A stretch of DNA of 56,196 nucleotides from Flammeovirgaceae bacterium UBA2786 (GTDB taxonomy: Bacteria; Bacteroidota; Bacteroidia; Cytophagales; Cyclobacteriaceae): positions 68,030 through 124,225 of the forward strand of contig DEIA01000043.1 of the NCBI GenBank assembly GCA_002352225.1, given 5' to 3'. Positions 23,080-32,422 of the stretch are shown piece after piece. Position numbers and translations under genes: made by a program. The notes under the pieces were generated by a model that did not search any database, was not told the DNA's origin, and saw only the letters and a program-made list of their open reading frames with translations. Each line of letters opens with the position of its first letter. The first letter of the stretch is position 1.

Positions 23080-24735
23080 TTACTTTGATTTTTTCTCTTC
23101 CAATTTTTTTAACTCTTCTCTTTGTTCTGGTTTAACTGTTGGATAAACAATTCCCAGTTGATCGAGGTATGTCTTATACTTAGCCGGGTTGTAGTAAAAT
23201 GGCTTTAGCTTGGGAGCGAATTCTTCCATAATCTTTTTATTCAACGTTATGGCAGGGTTATCTTTTTCTCCAACCAAGGGTGTGTATTGAAGATCTTTGG
23301 TTTGATCATTTTTATAATACGCCCACGCATTGGTTAAAAGTTCAGGTTTAAGCAACATATCCAACACCGTCATGATTTCTGCCTTGGCTCCATATACAAT
23401 TCCTTTATGTGCAATAGGTGTTGCCATAGAAATGGCATTGCTCCAATGATGACCGGGCAAACCGGGAATATTGGAAGGGTACCGCAACACAACTGTAGGC
23501 ACTGTCCAGCTAATATCAGCTATATCGTCCGAACCACCACCCATAGCCATTAACTGCCGCCCCATCATGTTTACCGGTCCGGTTGGCGAGGGTAAACTGA
23601 TTGTATCTAATTTAACGGCTAACCCGTTTGTATTAGGGGCTTTTAATTCTAACTGGGTAGCCTTGGCAAGTAATTGATCTTCATCGCTCCACTTAGGCAA
23701 ACCAACCACTTTCATATTTTGATACATCGCTTCGGCTATCGGTTTATTAAAATGACCAGGCCAGGCCGACCCTAAAACCTCATAGGTAAATTTTGTATCA
23801 GTCATTAATGCTGCGCCCTCTGCTACTTTAATACCAATATCAAATAGTTTTCTGATGTTTGGATAAGTGCGTTCGCGGAAGTAATACCAAACTGATGCCT
23901 TAGAAGGAACCACGTTGGGCTGATCGCCTCCATCGGAAATAACATAATGCGAACGTTGTGTAAGTTCAAGGTGTTCGCGTCTGTAATTCCACCCAATATT
24001 CATTAACTCCACAGCATCCAGGGCACTGCGCCCGCGCCAGGGAGCTCCGGCTGCGTGTGCGGCTGCACCCTCAAACGAAAACCGAACCGATACTAATCCG
24101 TTACCACCCGAATCGCCATAGCCAACACCCAGGTTATTGGCTACGTGTGTAAAAATACAGGCATCCACATCTTTAAAATACCCTGCCCTAACATAATAAG
24201 CTTTGGTACCCACCAACTCCTCAGCAACACCTGGCCACAGCATGAGTGTACCGTTAATCTTTTCGCGTTCCATTATTTTTTTAAGAGCCAATGCCGAAAT
24301 AATATTCAGGGCTTGTCCTGAGTTATGCCCTTCGCCATGGCCTGGCGCACCTACCACAATCGGATCGGCATAAGCCACTCCAGGTTTTTGTGATGCTTTT
24401 GGAATACAGTCCACATCAGAGCCCAAAGCTATTACCGGTTTACCCGAACCATACGACCAGGTAGCTATCCAGGCAGTTGGAACCCCGGCCACTCCTTTCT
24501 GAACTTTAAAACCATGTTTCTCAAGTAAACCTGTCAGGTAATTGAATGTTTCATACTCCTGAAATCCAAGTTCAGCATAACTAAACAACACATCGTTTAT
24601 CTGCTGGCCCAGCACAGCATACTTGTCAACTTCCGCGGCTGCTTCGGTTTTAAGTTTCTCAACGGTTTCAACTTCTTTTTGAGCGTTGGCAATGACTATG
24701 CCCATCAGGAAAATAAAAACAAGTAGGTTTTTCAT
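23080..24735 (-). CDS. Secreted M20-family amidohydrolase (AbgB-like)
   Basis: A 551-residue protein with a signal peptide (about 1-18, ending ANAQ), then a M20D/AbgB-like metallohydrolase. Recognisable pieces are FSYAELGFQEYE (substrate-side helix), ALGSDVDCIP, GHGEGHNSGQALNIISALALK (metal region, His/Glu), WPGVAEELVGTKAYYVRAG, THVANNLGVGYG, and the dimerisation lid with AHAAGAPWRGRSALDAVELM. Relatives cleave p-aminobenzoyl-glutamate or N-acyl amino acids; this exported Bacteroidota form has no known substrate. The last roughly 80 residues form a Lys/Glu-rich extension. It is followed at 6 bases by riboflavin synthase, a neighbourhood of no obvious pathway logic. Confidence 0.88.
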   Translation of the reverse strand: MKNLLVFIFLMGIVIANAQKEVETVEKLKTEAAAEVDKYAVLGQQINDVLFSYAELGFQEYETFNYLTGLLEKHGFKVQKGVAGVPTAWIATWSYGSGKPVIALGSDVDCIPKASQKPGVAYADPIVVGAPGHGEGHNSGQALNIISALALKKIMEREKINGTLMLWPGVAEELVGTKAYYVRAGYFKDVDACIFTHVANNLGVGYGDSGGNGLVSVRFSFEGAAAHAAGAPWRGRSALDAVELMNIGWNYRREHLELTQRSHYVISDGGDQPNVVPSKASVWYYFRERTYPNIRKLFDIGIKVAEGAALMTDTKFTYEVLGSAWPGHFNKPIAEAMYQNMKVVGLPKWSDEDQLLAKATQLELKAPNTNGLAVKLDTISLPSPTGPVNMMGRQLMAMGGGSDDIADISWTVPTVVLRYPSNIPGLPGHHWSNAISMATPIAHKGIVYGAKAEIMTVLDMLLKPELLTNAWAYYKNDQTKDLQYTPLVGEKDNPAITLNKKIMEEFAPKLKPFYYNPAKYKTYLDQLGIVYPTVKPEQREELKKLEEKKSK

Positions 24736-24806
24736 AGGATTTGTGGATTTAGGTTAATGCAAGATAGACAATAGCTATTCCCCAACAAGGCCGACTGTGT
24801 AAGGGC

Positions 24807-25112
24807 TTATTGAAGATAGTACGGAATATTGTGTTGCTTAAGCAAACGTGTGAATTCATGAACGAGGCTATTTTTTAGTCGGCTATCCAATACCTTCAAT
24901 AGGATTGCTTGATCCCCTGCCTGAACACCCAATGCATTGTAAAGCAATAGAAGATTTTCCGGGCTAACAACCACATCCTCCTCTACCCGCTGCCGCGGAT
25001 AATCCCACCCCTCTGACTCAAGTACTTGCCTAACATGCAATCCAGTCTCATCTATAAATGCGGCCAGGCTTTGCAAACTGGTTTCGGTTTCGATATTGTA
25101 AATGGTAATCAT
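24807..25112 (-). CDS. Hypothetical protein
   Basis: A 101-residue protein I do not recognise. It is acidic and mainly helical, with an N-terminal strand (MITIYNIE), helices around LQSLAAFID and LRLLKQH-like C-terminal sequence, and no signal peptide or membrane segment. It lies upstream of the amidohydrolase gene on the same strand, with a 71-base gap. Codon use looks like that of its neighbours and the reading frame is free of obvious competitors, so it is probably real. Confidence 0.6.
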   Translation of the reverse strand: MITIYNIETETSLQSLAAFIDETGLHVRQVLESEGWDYPRQRVEEDVVVSPENLLLLYNALGVQAGDQAILLKVLDSRLKNSLVHEFTRLLKQHNIPYYLQ

Positions 25113-25238
25113 CAGTAGATTACTTGGTTCATATTCCAGCTAAAAGATAAGGAAAGTTGCGCGTCAGGCGACCCGCAACAACAGCTTATTGGTTGAGTAT
25201 TAAATTTTACTATCTGATAATCAGTTAGTTGTAGTATT

Positions 25239-25259
25239 ATAGTTTATATTATAAACTAT
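25239..25259. promoter_or_regulatory. Palindromic operator, copy 1 (autoregulatory site)
   Basis: A perfect 21-base palindrome: arms ATAGTTTATA and TATAAACTAT around one T. It lies 49 bases before the membrane-protein ATG at 25308. Its 15-base core GTTTATATTATAAAC (25242-25256) is repeated exactly at 26178-26192. The winged-helix regulator encoded between the two copies is the obvious candidate ligand. Confidence 0.75.
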
Positions 25260-25307
25260 TTTATACTTCTTGCGTTAAGAATCATTACCCATCAAACCCC
25301 TGTAGAC

Positions 25308-25877
25308 ATGAGCACAGAAAACCAACTCTCGCCCAAACAAAGCTTAGATGTTATCACCTCAATGATACAACAAGCTAAAGGCAACACACAAAAGAACAGT
25401 TTTTACTTTCTGCTTTGGGGCTGCACAATTGCTGTAGCCAACCTGGGTGTGTACATCATGCTAAAATTTACCCAGGTGGAAAATCCCTACAACATGTTTC
25501 TGATTACCCTGGTTTCTGCTGCGGTTTCAATTGTTTATGGAATTCGACAAAATAAAAAATCAACTGTATCAACACATCTGGATGAAATTTACAAGTGGGT
25601 ATGGATGAGCTTTGGTGCAACCTGTTTTATCTTTTGGATTTTCGGAGGCAAAGTGGGTTGGCAAATAAACCCAATCATAACAACCTTGTGTGCTATTCCT
25701 ACATTTATTTCTGGCGTGTTGCTGAAATTCAAGCCCTTGATGTTTGGGGGTATTGTATTTTGGGTAAGTGGGGCAGTAATATTTCTTGTAGATATTGAAA
25801 CACAATTTTTACTGACCTCTATTGCCGTTATAGTGTGTTATATTATTCCCGGTTATATGTTGAAACGGTCTGAATAA
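25308..25877 (+). CDS. Multi-pass membrane protein, partner of a winged-helix regulator
   Basis: A 189-residue integral membrane protein with about five to six hydrophobic segments (FYFLLWGCTIAVANLGVYIM, NMFLITLVSAAVSIVYG, WVWMSFGATCFIFWIFGG, IITTLCAIPTFISGVLL, MFGGIVFWVSGAVIFLV, FLLTSIAVIVCYIIPG). The N-terminal 35 residues are cytoplasmic-looking (LSPKQSLDVITSMIQQAKG). I recognise no catalytic motif. Genes of this type commonly precede a MarR-like winged-helix regulator in Bacteroidota, as here with a 2-base gap. It could sequester the regulator or be its target. Function unknown. Confidence 0.8.
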   Translation: MSTENQLSPKQSLDVITSMIQQAKGNTQKNSFYFLLWGCTIAVANLGVYIMLKFTQVENPYNMFLITLVSAAVSIVYGIRQNKKSTVSTHLDEIYKWVWMSFGATCFIFWIFGGKVGWQINPIITTLCAIPTFISGVLLKFKPLMFGGIVFWVSGAVIFLVDIETQFLLTSIAVIVCYIIPGYMLKRSE

Positions 25878-25879
25878 TC

Positions 25880-26161
25880 ATGTTTAAAGATCTTGATCCC
25901 CTACTTCACTCACAACTTAGGTTAGCCGTTGTTTCATTGCTGATCAGTGTCGATTCGGCCGAGTTTACATGGCTACGGGAAAAAACAAACTCAACAGCCG
26001 GAAACTTAAGTGTACAATTGGATAAACTTTCAGAAGCCGGATATGTTTCAATTGAAAAGACATTTCGTGGCAAGCGACCGCTAACCACATGTAAAATAAC
26101 CCGAAAGGGTGTTAAAGCATTTGAAGACTACGTAAACTCTCTTAAAGACTACATCAAGTAA
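25880..26161 (+). CDS. Winged-helix transcriptional regulator (HTH_34 / MarR-like)
   Basis: A 93-residue single-domain DNA-binding protein. The pattern HSQLRLAVVSLLIS (helix 1), EFTWLREKTNSTAGNLSVQLDKLSEAGYV (helix-turn-helix) and the wing KTFRGKRPLTTCKITRKG is that of pfam13601-type regulators. No ligand domain is present. It starts 2 bases after the membrane-protein gene. Identical palindromes upstream of the operon and just after this gene suggest autoregulation and control of the next transcript. Repressor or activator cannot be decided. Confidence 0.88.
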   Translation: MFKDLDPLLHSQLRLAVVSLLISVDSAEFTWLREKTNSTAGNLSVQLDKLSEAGYVSIEKTFRGKRPLTTCKITRKGVKAFEDYVNSLKDYIK

Positions 26162-26177
26162 TTTTTTTTACCTAATG

Positions 26178-26192
26178 GTTTATATTATAAAC
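26178..26192. promoter_or_regulatory. Palindromic operator, copy 2
   Basis: The 15-base palindrome GTTTATATTATAAAC, identical to the core of the site at 25242-25256, here 17 bases after the regulator stop codon and 52 bases before the ATG at 26244. The spacing to the start codon is nearly the same as for copy 1 (copy 1 core ends 52 bases before its ATG), which supports a shared mechanism at two promoters. Confidence 0.75.
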
Positions 26193-26243
26193 TTATTTAC
26201 ATAGTACCAATTCATTAAGTCAAACTCAAAACACTAAGCAACA

Positions 26244-26744
26244 ATGCATACTATCATTCACAGCAACATCGGATTAATTCATGTCATATTCTCAATCATT
26301 AGCCTTGTTACTGGTACGCTAGTCCTTTATTTGAAAAAAGGTACACGCGTACATAAACAAATAGGATATAGCTATACCATCACCATGCTTGGTGTAAATG
26401 GATCAGCTTTCGGGTTGTATCAATTGTTTAATTCGTTTGGTCCCTTTCATCTTGCAGCCGTTGTAAGCCTGGCTTCACTTTTAGCGGGAATGATACCCGT
26501 ATTGATGCGAATTAATAACTGGCTCAATCTTCATGTTTCGTTTATGTACTACTCGGTAATTGGTTTATATGCCGCCTTTGCCTCTGAAATAATTGTACGC
26601 ATTCCGGGAGTTGCTTTCGGGCCGGCCGTTGGTTTTGCCACTGCCCTCGTTTTTATTGCGGCAATGGCAATGTTTCGGGTATTACTGCCGCGGTGGCAGA
26701 AGGCCTTCGTTGTATTCTCTAAACCTTTAAATAATAACGTATGA
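26244..26744 (+). CDS. DUF2306-like membrane protein
   Basis: A 166-residue protein with four hydrophobic segments and the pattern of DUF2306: a His-containing first helix (GLIHVIFSIISLVTGTLVLY), LKKGTRVHKQIGYSYTITM and NWLNLHVSFMYYSVIGLYA with conserved histidines that in related proteins may hold haem or metal. The role is unknown. It has its own upstream copy of the winged-helix operator, so it should belong to that regulon. The stop overlaps the next gene by four bases (ATGA). Confidence 0.75.
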   Translation: MHTIIHSNIGLIHVIFSIISLVTGTLVLYLKKGTRVHKQIGYSYTITMLGVNGSAFGLYQLFNSFGPFHLAAVVSLASLLAGMIPVLMRINNWLNLHVSFMYYSVIGLYAAFASEIIVRIPGVAFGPAVGFATALVFIAAMAMFRVLLPRWQKAFVVFSKPLNNNV

Positions 26745-27271
26745 AAACAATCCTAACATTCGCATTAAGTTGTCTGGTCGCACAGGCAATTGCCCAACCA
26801 AACGTGGCTGAACATCGCAAACAAATGGCTCCCCTTCAAAACTTTGTTGGCAAATGGCATGGAGTTGCCAAAGTTCAACAACCTGGGGAAGGCATGATTA
26901 CCATTAACCAGGAAGAAAATGTAAACTGGGAATTAGACAGCCTGCTGCTTCGCATCGAAGGTATTGGTAAAGATCCGGCAAGTAAAAAAATAAGCTTCCA
27001 TGCCTTTGCCATTATTTCATTCAACTCAGCCACACAACAATTAACCATGCGGTCGTACACGCATGAAGGGCGACAAGTAGATGCCTATTTTAAAGTGCTT
27101 GGCAGCGATAAGTTTGAATGGGGTTTTGATACGCCCGGAAAGCAGGGCATGGTAAGATACACCATTACCATTTCAGATGGAAATAAATGGCTTGAGAAAG
27201 GTGAATATTCACCAAACGGAACGCAATGGATGCCATTCATAACCATGGAACTGGTAAAAGAAGTGGAGTGA
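26741..27271 (+). CDS. Secreted DUF1579/lipocalin-like protein
   Basis: A 176-residue protein with a signal peptide (about 1-18, ending AIAQ) and a small beta-barrel-type domain of the DUF1579 kind: LQNFVGKWHGVAKVQ opens it, followed by strands ENVNWELDSLLLRIEG, SFHAFAIISFNSATQQL, TMRSYTHEGRQVDAYF, FEWGFDTPG and GKWLEKGEYSPNG. Related proteins are putative ligand-binding or lipocalin-like proteins without a defined substrate. It is translationally coupled to the DUF2306 gene and hence probably under the same winged-helix operator. Confidence 0.75.
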   Translation: MKTILTFALSCLVAQAIAQPNVAEHRKQMAPLQNFVGKWHGVAKVQQPGEGMITINQEENVNWELDSLLLRIEGIGKDPASKKISFHAFAIISFNSATQQLTMRSYTHEGRQVDAYFKVLGSDKFEWGFDTPGKQGMVRYTITISDGNKWLEKGEYSPNGTQWMPFITMELVKEVE

Positions 27272-27433
27272 TTTCGGTTTATCTGGTAAGTCTGTATCGT
27301 TTGCCTGACAAATCGCCACATCGAATGAAATCGTGGAGCGCGGAAGCTTAGAAAAAAATTTAACTTCTTCATGCATCAGCACGAAGAACTACATTCGCCT
27401 GAATTGTGTAGATACCTGATAACAGAAATGAAT

Positions 27434-27461
27434 AAAAAAAAGACACCCGGTTGCAGGTGCC
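27434..27461 (-). terminator. Terminator of the SusCD/Gfo-Idh operon
   Basis: On the minus strand: GGCACC, loop, GGTGTC (one G-U pair) followed by eight T residues, 25 bases after the stop of the gene at 27487. It closes the operon that begins at SusC. Confidence 0.85.
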
Positions 27462-27486
27462 TACGTTTGTTGAAGCGTCAGAGTAA

Positions 27487-28887
27487 TCAACTCAATTGGG
27501 CAGTTTCCGGATTCCACTTAATAATAGCATTGTCATAATAACTCTTATTAGTGGCTAAAGCCGGGCCGGCAGCACGCATGCCAAAAAGGGCATCTTCTAC
27601 TATAGGCGTTTTCTCTCTTATTCCTTTGTAAAAATTTACATGATGATCGAGGTTGGCACTATACTCTTCAGGCGCTTTATACTCAAGATCAGAATCACTC
27701 ATAACGGATGCACGGGTCGGGTACTTCGCTTTGTACCACTTTTCATACTCTTTTTGCTGAGCCGCAGTAAATGTATCGAACGAATCCCAACCCCCGTAAC
27801 CAGGTTCATTATGTATTTTGTTATGCTTCACTTTTACCGAATCCCATCCAAAATCTATTACACCATCAGTACCGATTAAACGTAGTCCCTCTCCTCCTTC
27901 ACTTCCATCAACAAAATTAACCCGCATCTGAAGATTAAAAGCGGGGTGCTGCTTCGTTTCGGGATAATCGTACAGCCCCATAATAACATCGGGTACATCT
28001 CGGCCATCTTTCCAATATCGTAGGCCTCCGGTAGCTAAAATGCGATCAGGTCCTTTTGAGCTGGTAACAGCATGCAAGGCAGAGAAAAGGTGAACGAACA
28101 AATCACCGGCTACTCCCGTTCCGTAATCCTGATAATTTCTCCAACGGAAAAAACGAACCGGATCATATGGTCGTTTAGGTGCATCCCCTAAAAAATTATC
28201 CCAATCCACGGTATTGGTGTTTGCATCTGTCGGAATGGAGTATTGCCACGCACCGTTGGCACTGTGGCGATCCATCCAGGTTTCTACCATAATCAAATCA
28301 CCAATGGTCTTAGCTTCAAAAATCTCTTTAGTCTTTTGAGTAACAATAGAACTCACCCGCTGACTACCCACAATAAATACTTTACCGGTTTTCTTTTGTG
28401 TAGCTATTACTTCAGCTCCTTCATCCAGCCGGTGTACCATAGGTTTTTCACAATACACATGCTTTCCTTTATTCATTGCATCAATGGAAATACGATCGTG
28501 CCAATGATCTGAGGTAGCAATGATAACCGCATCAATATCTTTGCGATCCAGAATCTCTTTATAATTCTTCGTTACAAACAATTCTTTTCCGTACACTTCT
28601 TTTGCCCGCTCAAGTCTTCCGGAATACAAATCGCATACAGCAACCAGTTTTACCCCTGGTACTTTCAACGTCCAGAAGGCATTATCAAAGCCCATTATTC
28701 CCATACCAATAATAGCCACGTTTACCTGGTCGTTCGGGCCAAATATTCTATGTTGGTGTTTAGTGGGGTTTAGTAATTCGATTTTATGAGAACCCCCTAA
28801 CACATTTGCCCCAACCGCAGCACCTAGTGCAGTACCGGTTAATTTTTTAATAAACCCTCTCCTGCTTGATCTTTTCTGGTTATCCAT
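27487..28887 (-). CDS. Tat-exported Gfo/Idh/MocA family oxidoreductase
   Basis: A 466-residue NAD(P)-dependent sugar oxidoreductase with a twin-arginine leader (SSRRGFIKKL at 7-16). The Rossmann domain has GMGIMG (61-66), and the substrate domain holds the family motif EKP (147-149, lysine catalytic). Export through Tat in folded form implies that the cofactor is bound before export and acts in the periplasm, as in glucose-fructose oxidoreductase. It lies 17 bases after the VCBS gene, last in the SusC-SusD-VCBS-Gfo/Idh operon, which fits a sugar-derived substrate captured by SusCD. Related Tat-exported members occur twice at 43-46 kb. The substrate is unknown. Confidence 0.9.
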   Translation of the reverse strand: MDNQKRSSRRGFIKKLTGTALGAAVGANVLGGSHKIELLNPTKHQHRIFGPNDQVNVAIIGMGIMGFDNAFWTLKVPGVKLVAVCDLYSGRLERAKEVYGKELFVTKNYKEILDRKDIDAVIIATSDHWHDRISIDAMNKGKHVYCEKPMVHRLDEGAEVIATQKKTGKVFIVGSQRVSSIVTQKTKEIFEAKTIGDLIMVETWMDRHSANGAWQYSIPTDANTNTVDWDNFLGDAPKRPYDPVRFFRWRNYQDYGTGVAGDLFVHLFSALHAVTSSKGPDRILATGGLRYWKDGRDVPDVIMGLYDYPETKQHPAFNLQMRVNFVDGSEGGEGLRLIGTDGVIDFGWDSVKVKHNKIHNEPGYGGWDSFDTFTAAQQKEYEKWYKAKYPTRASVMSDSDLEYKAPEEYSANLDHHVNFYKGIREKTPIVEDALFGMRAAGPALATNKSYYDNAIIKWNPETAQLS

Positions 28888-28904
28888 GTTACAGGTATTT
28901 TTTT

Positions 28905-31900
28905 TTAAAGAGCCTTTATATAACTAATATTTCTGCTTTCACCTTTTGTATTGTAAACTTCTATTTCTGTAACACCGTTAGGTATGGTTAACGTTCTGGT
29001 CGATTGTGAGTGGAATCCGGATCCGTAATAAAACTCTACTTTTTGTTTCTTGCCATTGGCAAAAGTCATTATTGCGTACACATCTAATCGCTCAGGTTTA
29101 AGTGTTATCTTGTTTTTCCGATTATCAGAAAATACCCGTAAACTATCCCGGTTTTGTGAGGCCACAATCAAATCTCCATCTGGCCTCGAAACCTGTACAA
29201 GGGCTTTGGCATCATTAGGAACGTAAAATCCACTGGATGAAACTCCTGCTATCTTAAAAGCACCCTGCGTATTATTAATAAGTGTAACTCCGGTAAGGGC
29301 ATCGTATCTTCCGCTAAACACTTCGTTCCCAAAATCATTTCCAACCAACACTATATCTAACCAGGAATCGCCATTTACATCTGTTGCCAAAATACCGTTT
29401 ATAGGTGCCAACTGTGCCTCTACAGGAAGCTGATGAATTTTAAAGTTACCCTCTCCAAGATTTTCTACATAAACAGATGCATCATAATTTACATCAACGA
29501 TGTATGCATCTTTTTTGTCTGCTTCCGAAAGAAGTGTTTCCCAGGTAGATTTAGCAAAGTGCTTATACTTAGAAAACTGCCTTCTAAATTTTGGGCTTTG
29601 CTGGTTTAACTCATCCCAAAAGTGTACCGGGCAAAGTTGTTCGGTTCCATCAGCCATTTTAGTGTAACAAAAAAGTAATGCTTCTGTACTTCCATTATTA
29701 TCAAGGTCTTTTGCGAACACCCGTAGTGGTTTGTCTTCCGAAACATTATACCCATTGTTTAATCCAAGATTACCGATTACATAGTCGGTATCTCCGTCCT
29801 GATCAAAGTCGGCCCCTGTTATACTATTCCACCAGCCTACATACTTATTTAAATCGGACTTAACACGAGTCAATTTACCATCTGTATTCCTGAAAATAGT
29901 AATGGGCATTAATTCACCTGCAACAATAAGATCTGGTGTGCCATCATTATCATAATCAGACCAAAGTGCATCAGTTATTAAGCCCGCTTTCATTAGATCC
30001 GGGCAAACTTCTTCTGTTGCATCTATATACCGTCCATTTTCATTTTTCAATACATAGCTGCGGGGTGGCAACGGGTAATTGCCCGGAATTACTCTGCTGC
30101 CAATAAACAAATCAAGATCACCATCTTTATCAAAATCAGCTGAGCGCACACAAGAAATACTCGTATTGATCTCTGGCAGTAAGCCGGAACTTTGCACGAA
30201 CTTCCCTTTATCGTTAATATAAAGATTGGGTTGATAACTTGTTCCTTCTGGTTGTTCAAAACCACCCTTTGCTAAGCAAAGATCAAGATCACCATCATTA
30301 TCAAAATCAAAAAGTAACGCACTGCTTTCTTCTGTAAATTCATCAGATCCTTTTATCTTTTGTCCTGGTACAAATTTTCCATTACTGGTTTGAATAAAAA
30401 ATTGTCCTTCTAAACCAGTCGATCCGCCCACATACAAATCGTCCAGGCCATCGTTTGTTATGTCGCCTACAGTCAGCACAGGTCCAAACTGCGAAAACTT
30501 ATGTGGTATAGTGCGTTGTACGTTAAAATCTATAATATCTTTTTGCTGATGTTTGAATTGAATACCTGATTCCAAAGATACCTCACTCAGCATTTTTTCA
30601 AATTTTTTACCGCTTGTATTTTTCGATACCGCATCACTATGCCGTACTGATAATTTCTGATCTACTTTAACAGTATTCAATACCTGCTGCATGCCATCTG
30701 GCCATACTATCTTTAAAGAATCAACTACAGTTTGTGTTCCCAATCCAAAATGGGCAGCATCCTCTACGGTTGACTGGTACCCTCTGAATGGGTAGTGTTC
30801 GTAATATTGCTGTTGACCTCCGTAATAGGCATAAACCTTTGTACCTATACCATTTACATTTTGGGATGGGCCTTCAAAGGCTACTCTTAAAAAATGCGCT
30901 TCAACAGGTTGCTTCTGATTCAATCTATTTTCGTATACAAATGCAGCACCATTAATGTTATTAACCACATAATCTAAATCTCCATCATTGTCCAGATCAG
31001 CAAATGCGGCTCCGTTCGAAAAAGATGCCTGATTGAGACCCCAGGGATTTGATACGTCTGTAAATGTTAAGTCACCATTATTTTTAAAAGCATAATTAGG
31101 AATCTTTACTACCGGTATAGAATCAACAAGAAATGCTGGCGGGGCTATATTAATAAGCTGCGCCCTATAATTTGCAAAGTCTTTATCCGTTATGTCTTTA
31201 GGAAATCCGTTTGTAATTACCAGATCGCGAAAGCCATCATTATCAAAGTCTGCAAACAAAGGAGACCAACTCCATTCTGTCTGATAAACACCGGCTAATT
31301 GTCCTATTTCACTAAACTTTACAGCTGCCCCTGCTCCATTATTAACCTGCAGCATGTTTCGAACATATTGATACTGATAATTGAAATTTTCGTTATTAAT
31401 ATTATTCTGATAACTCTTATTCCCTATTGTAGTTTTCTTACGCTCACTGTTTTCGGGCAACATGTCCAGTGTTATTAAATCAGGTTGTGCATCATTATTA
31501 ATATCTGCCACATCATTACCCATCGAGAACTGGCTTTGGTGGCCTAAAAGATCACTGGTTGTATTTGTAAAGGTTCCGTTCTTGTTATTCAGATACAGGA
31601 TGTCGTTAGATAGATAATCATTCGATACGTAAATATCAGGCCAATCATCATTGTTAAAGTCCTGAATGGCCAATCCTAAGCCATAACCTTCATAGCGAAT
31701 TCCTGACTGAATGGTAACGTCTGTGAATTTTCCATTGCCTTCATTCCTAAACAACCGATCGTTATTTAGTGATGATCCATCTTCAATTTTTGCTCTAAAA
31801 TTAGTAGGAACATTGTTGAGCTTAACATTTACCAGAACATAAAGATCCAGATCACCATCCTTATCGAAATCAAAAAAAGCAGAGGAAACACTATGCCCGC

Positions 31901-32411
31901 TAAAATCTATTCCATATTCAGACGCTTTATCAACAAAAACAGGCACTCCGTTATCATTAATTCCCTGATTAATAAATAACATATTCTTGCGTAACTCTTC
32001 TTCAGGGTGCGCGGTTGCGCAAACATAGATATCTTTTAATCCATCGTTATTAATATCCACTATGCTTACCCCGCTGCTCCATTTTGGGGCGCTCACAAGG
32101 CCACTTGCTTCTGTTACATCTTTGTATTTTATGTTTCCTTCCCCTAAATAAAGCCTATTCGACACCTGGTTTCCGGTGAAAAACAAATCAACAATTGAGT
32201 CATTATTAAAATCGGCCGCTGCTACTCCACCCCCATTATAGATGTATTCATACGTAAGAATATTGAAGCTATCTGATTCAAAAATTTTATTGTTAAAATC
32301 AATACCTGTATCATTCTCATCTAACAATATGAATAAATTTTCTTCCTTTTTACTGCAAGTCAAAAAAGTAACAGCAATACAAAAAATGATAACGATTGAT
32401 ACCGGCTTCAT
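28905..32411 (-). CDS. VCBS/FG-GAP repeat lipoprotein with ASPIC/UnbV domain
   Basis: An 1168-residue surface-type lipoprotein: signal with lipobox FLTC at residues 16-19. It is filled with FG-GAP/VCBS repeats marked by calcium-loop motifs such as DFNNDSIVDLFF, DINNDGLKDIYV, DFDKDGDLDLYV, DYDNDGTPDLIV and DFDQDGDTDYVI, the building blocks of integrin-like beta-propellers. An ASPIC/UnbV domain (NVNGIGTKVYAYYGGQQ through AHFGLG) sits in the middle, followed by a second set of repeats. Such CRTAC1-like proteins accompany SusCD pairs in Bacteroidota and probably bind glycans on the cell surface. It lies 70 bases downstream of SusD across a strong hairpin, so its expression may be lower than that of SusCD. 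Confidence 0.9.
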   Translation of the reverse strand: MKPVSIVIIFCIAVTFLTCSKKEENLFILLDENDTGIDFNNKIFESDSFNILTYEYIYNGGGVAAADFNNDSIVDLFFTGNQVSNRLYLGEGNIKYKDVTEASGLVSAPKWSSGVSIVDINNDGLKDIYVCATAHPEEELRKNMLFINQGINDNGVPVFVDKASEYGIDFSGHSVSSAFFDFDKDGDLDLYVLVNVKLNNVPTNFRAKIEDGSSLNNDRLFRNEGNGKFTDVTIQSGIRYEGYGLGLAIQDFNNDDWPDIYVSNDYLSNDILYLNNKNGTFTNTTSDLLGHQSQFSMGNDVADINNDAQPDLITLDMLPENSERKKTTIGNKSYQNNINNENFNYQYQYVRNMLQVNNGAGAAVKFSEIGQLAGVYQTEWSWSPLFADFDNDGFRDLVITNGFPKDITDKDFANYRAQLINIAPPAFLVDSIPVVKIPNYAFKNNGDLTFTDVSNPWGLNQASFSNGAAFADLDNDGDLDYVVNNINGAAFVYENRLNQKQPVEAHFLRVAFEGPSQNVNGIGTKVYAYYGGQQQYYEHYPFRGYQSTVEDAAHFGLGTQTVVDSLKIVWPDGMQQVLNTVKVDQKLSVRHSDAVSKNTSGKKFEKMLSEVSLESGIQFKHQQKDIIDFNVQRTIPHKFSQFGPVLTVGDITNDGLDDLYVGGSTGLEGQFFIQTSNGKFVPGQKIKGSDEFTEESSALLFDFDNDGDLDLCLAKGGFEQPEGTSYQPNLYINDKGKFVQSSGLLPEINTSISCVRSADFDKDGDLDLFIGSRVIPGNYPLPPRSYVLKNENGRYIDATEEVCPDLMKAGLITDALWSDYDNDGTPDLIVAGELMPITIFRNTDGKLTRVKSDLNKYVGWWNSITGADFDQDGDTDYVIGNLGLNNGYNVSEDKPLRVFAKDLDNNGSTEALLFCYTKMADGTEQLCPVHFWDELNQQSPKFRRQFSKYKHFAKSTWETLLSEADKKDAYIVDVNYDASVYVENLGEGNFKIHQLPVEAQLAPINGILATDVNGDSWLDIVLVGNDFGNEVFSGRYDALTGVTLINNTQGAFKIAGVSSSGFYVPNDAKALVQVSRPDGDLIVASQNRDSLRVFSDNRKNKITLKPERLDVYAIMTFANGKKQKVEFYYGSGFHSQSTRTLTIPNGVTEIEVYNTKGESRNISYIKAL

Positions 32412-32422
32412 AGAATGTGTTT

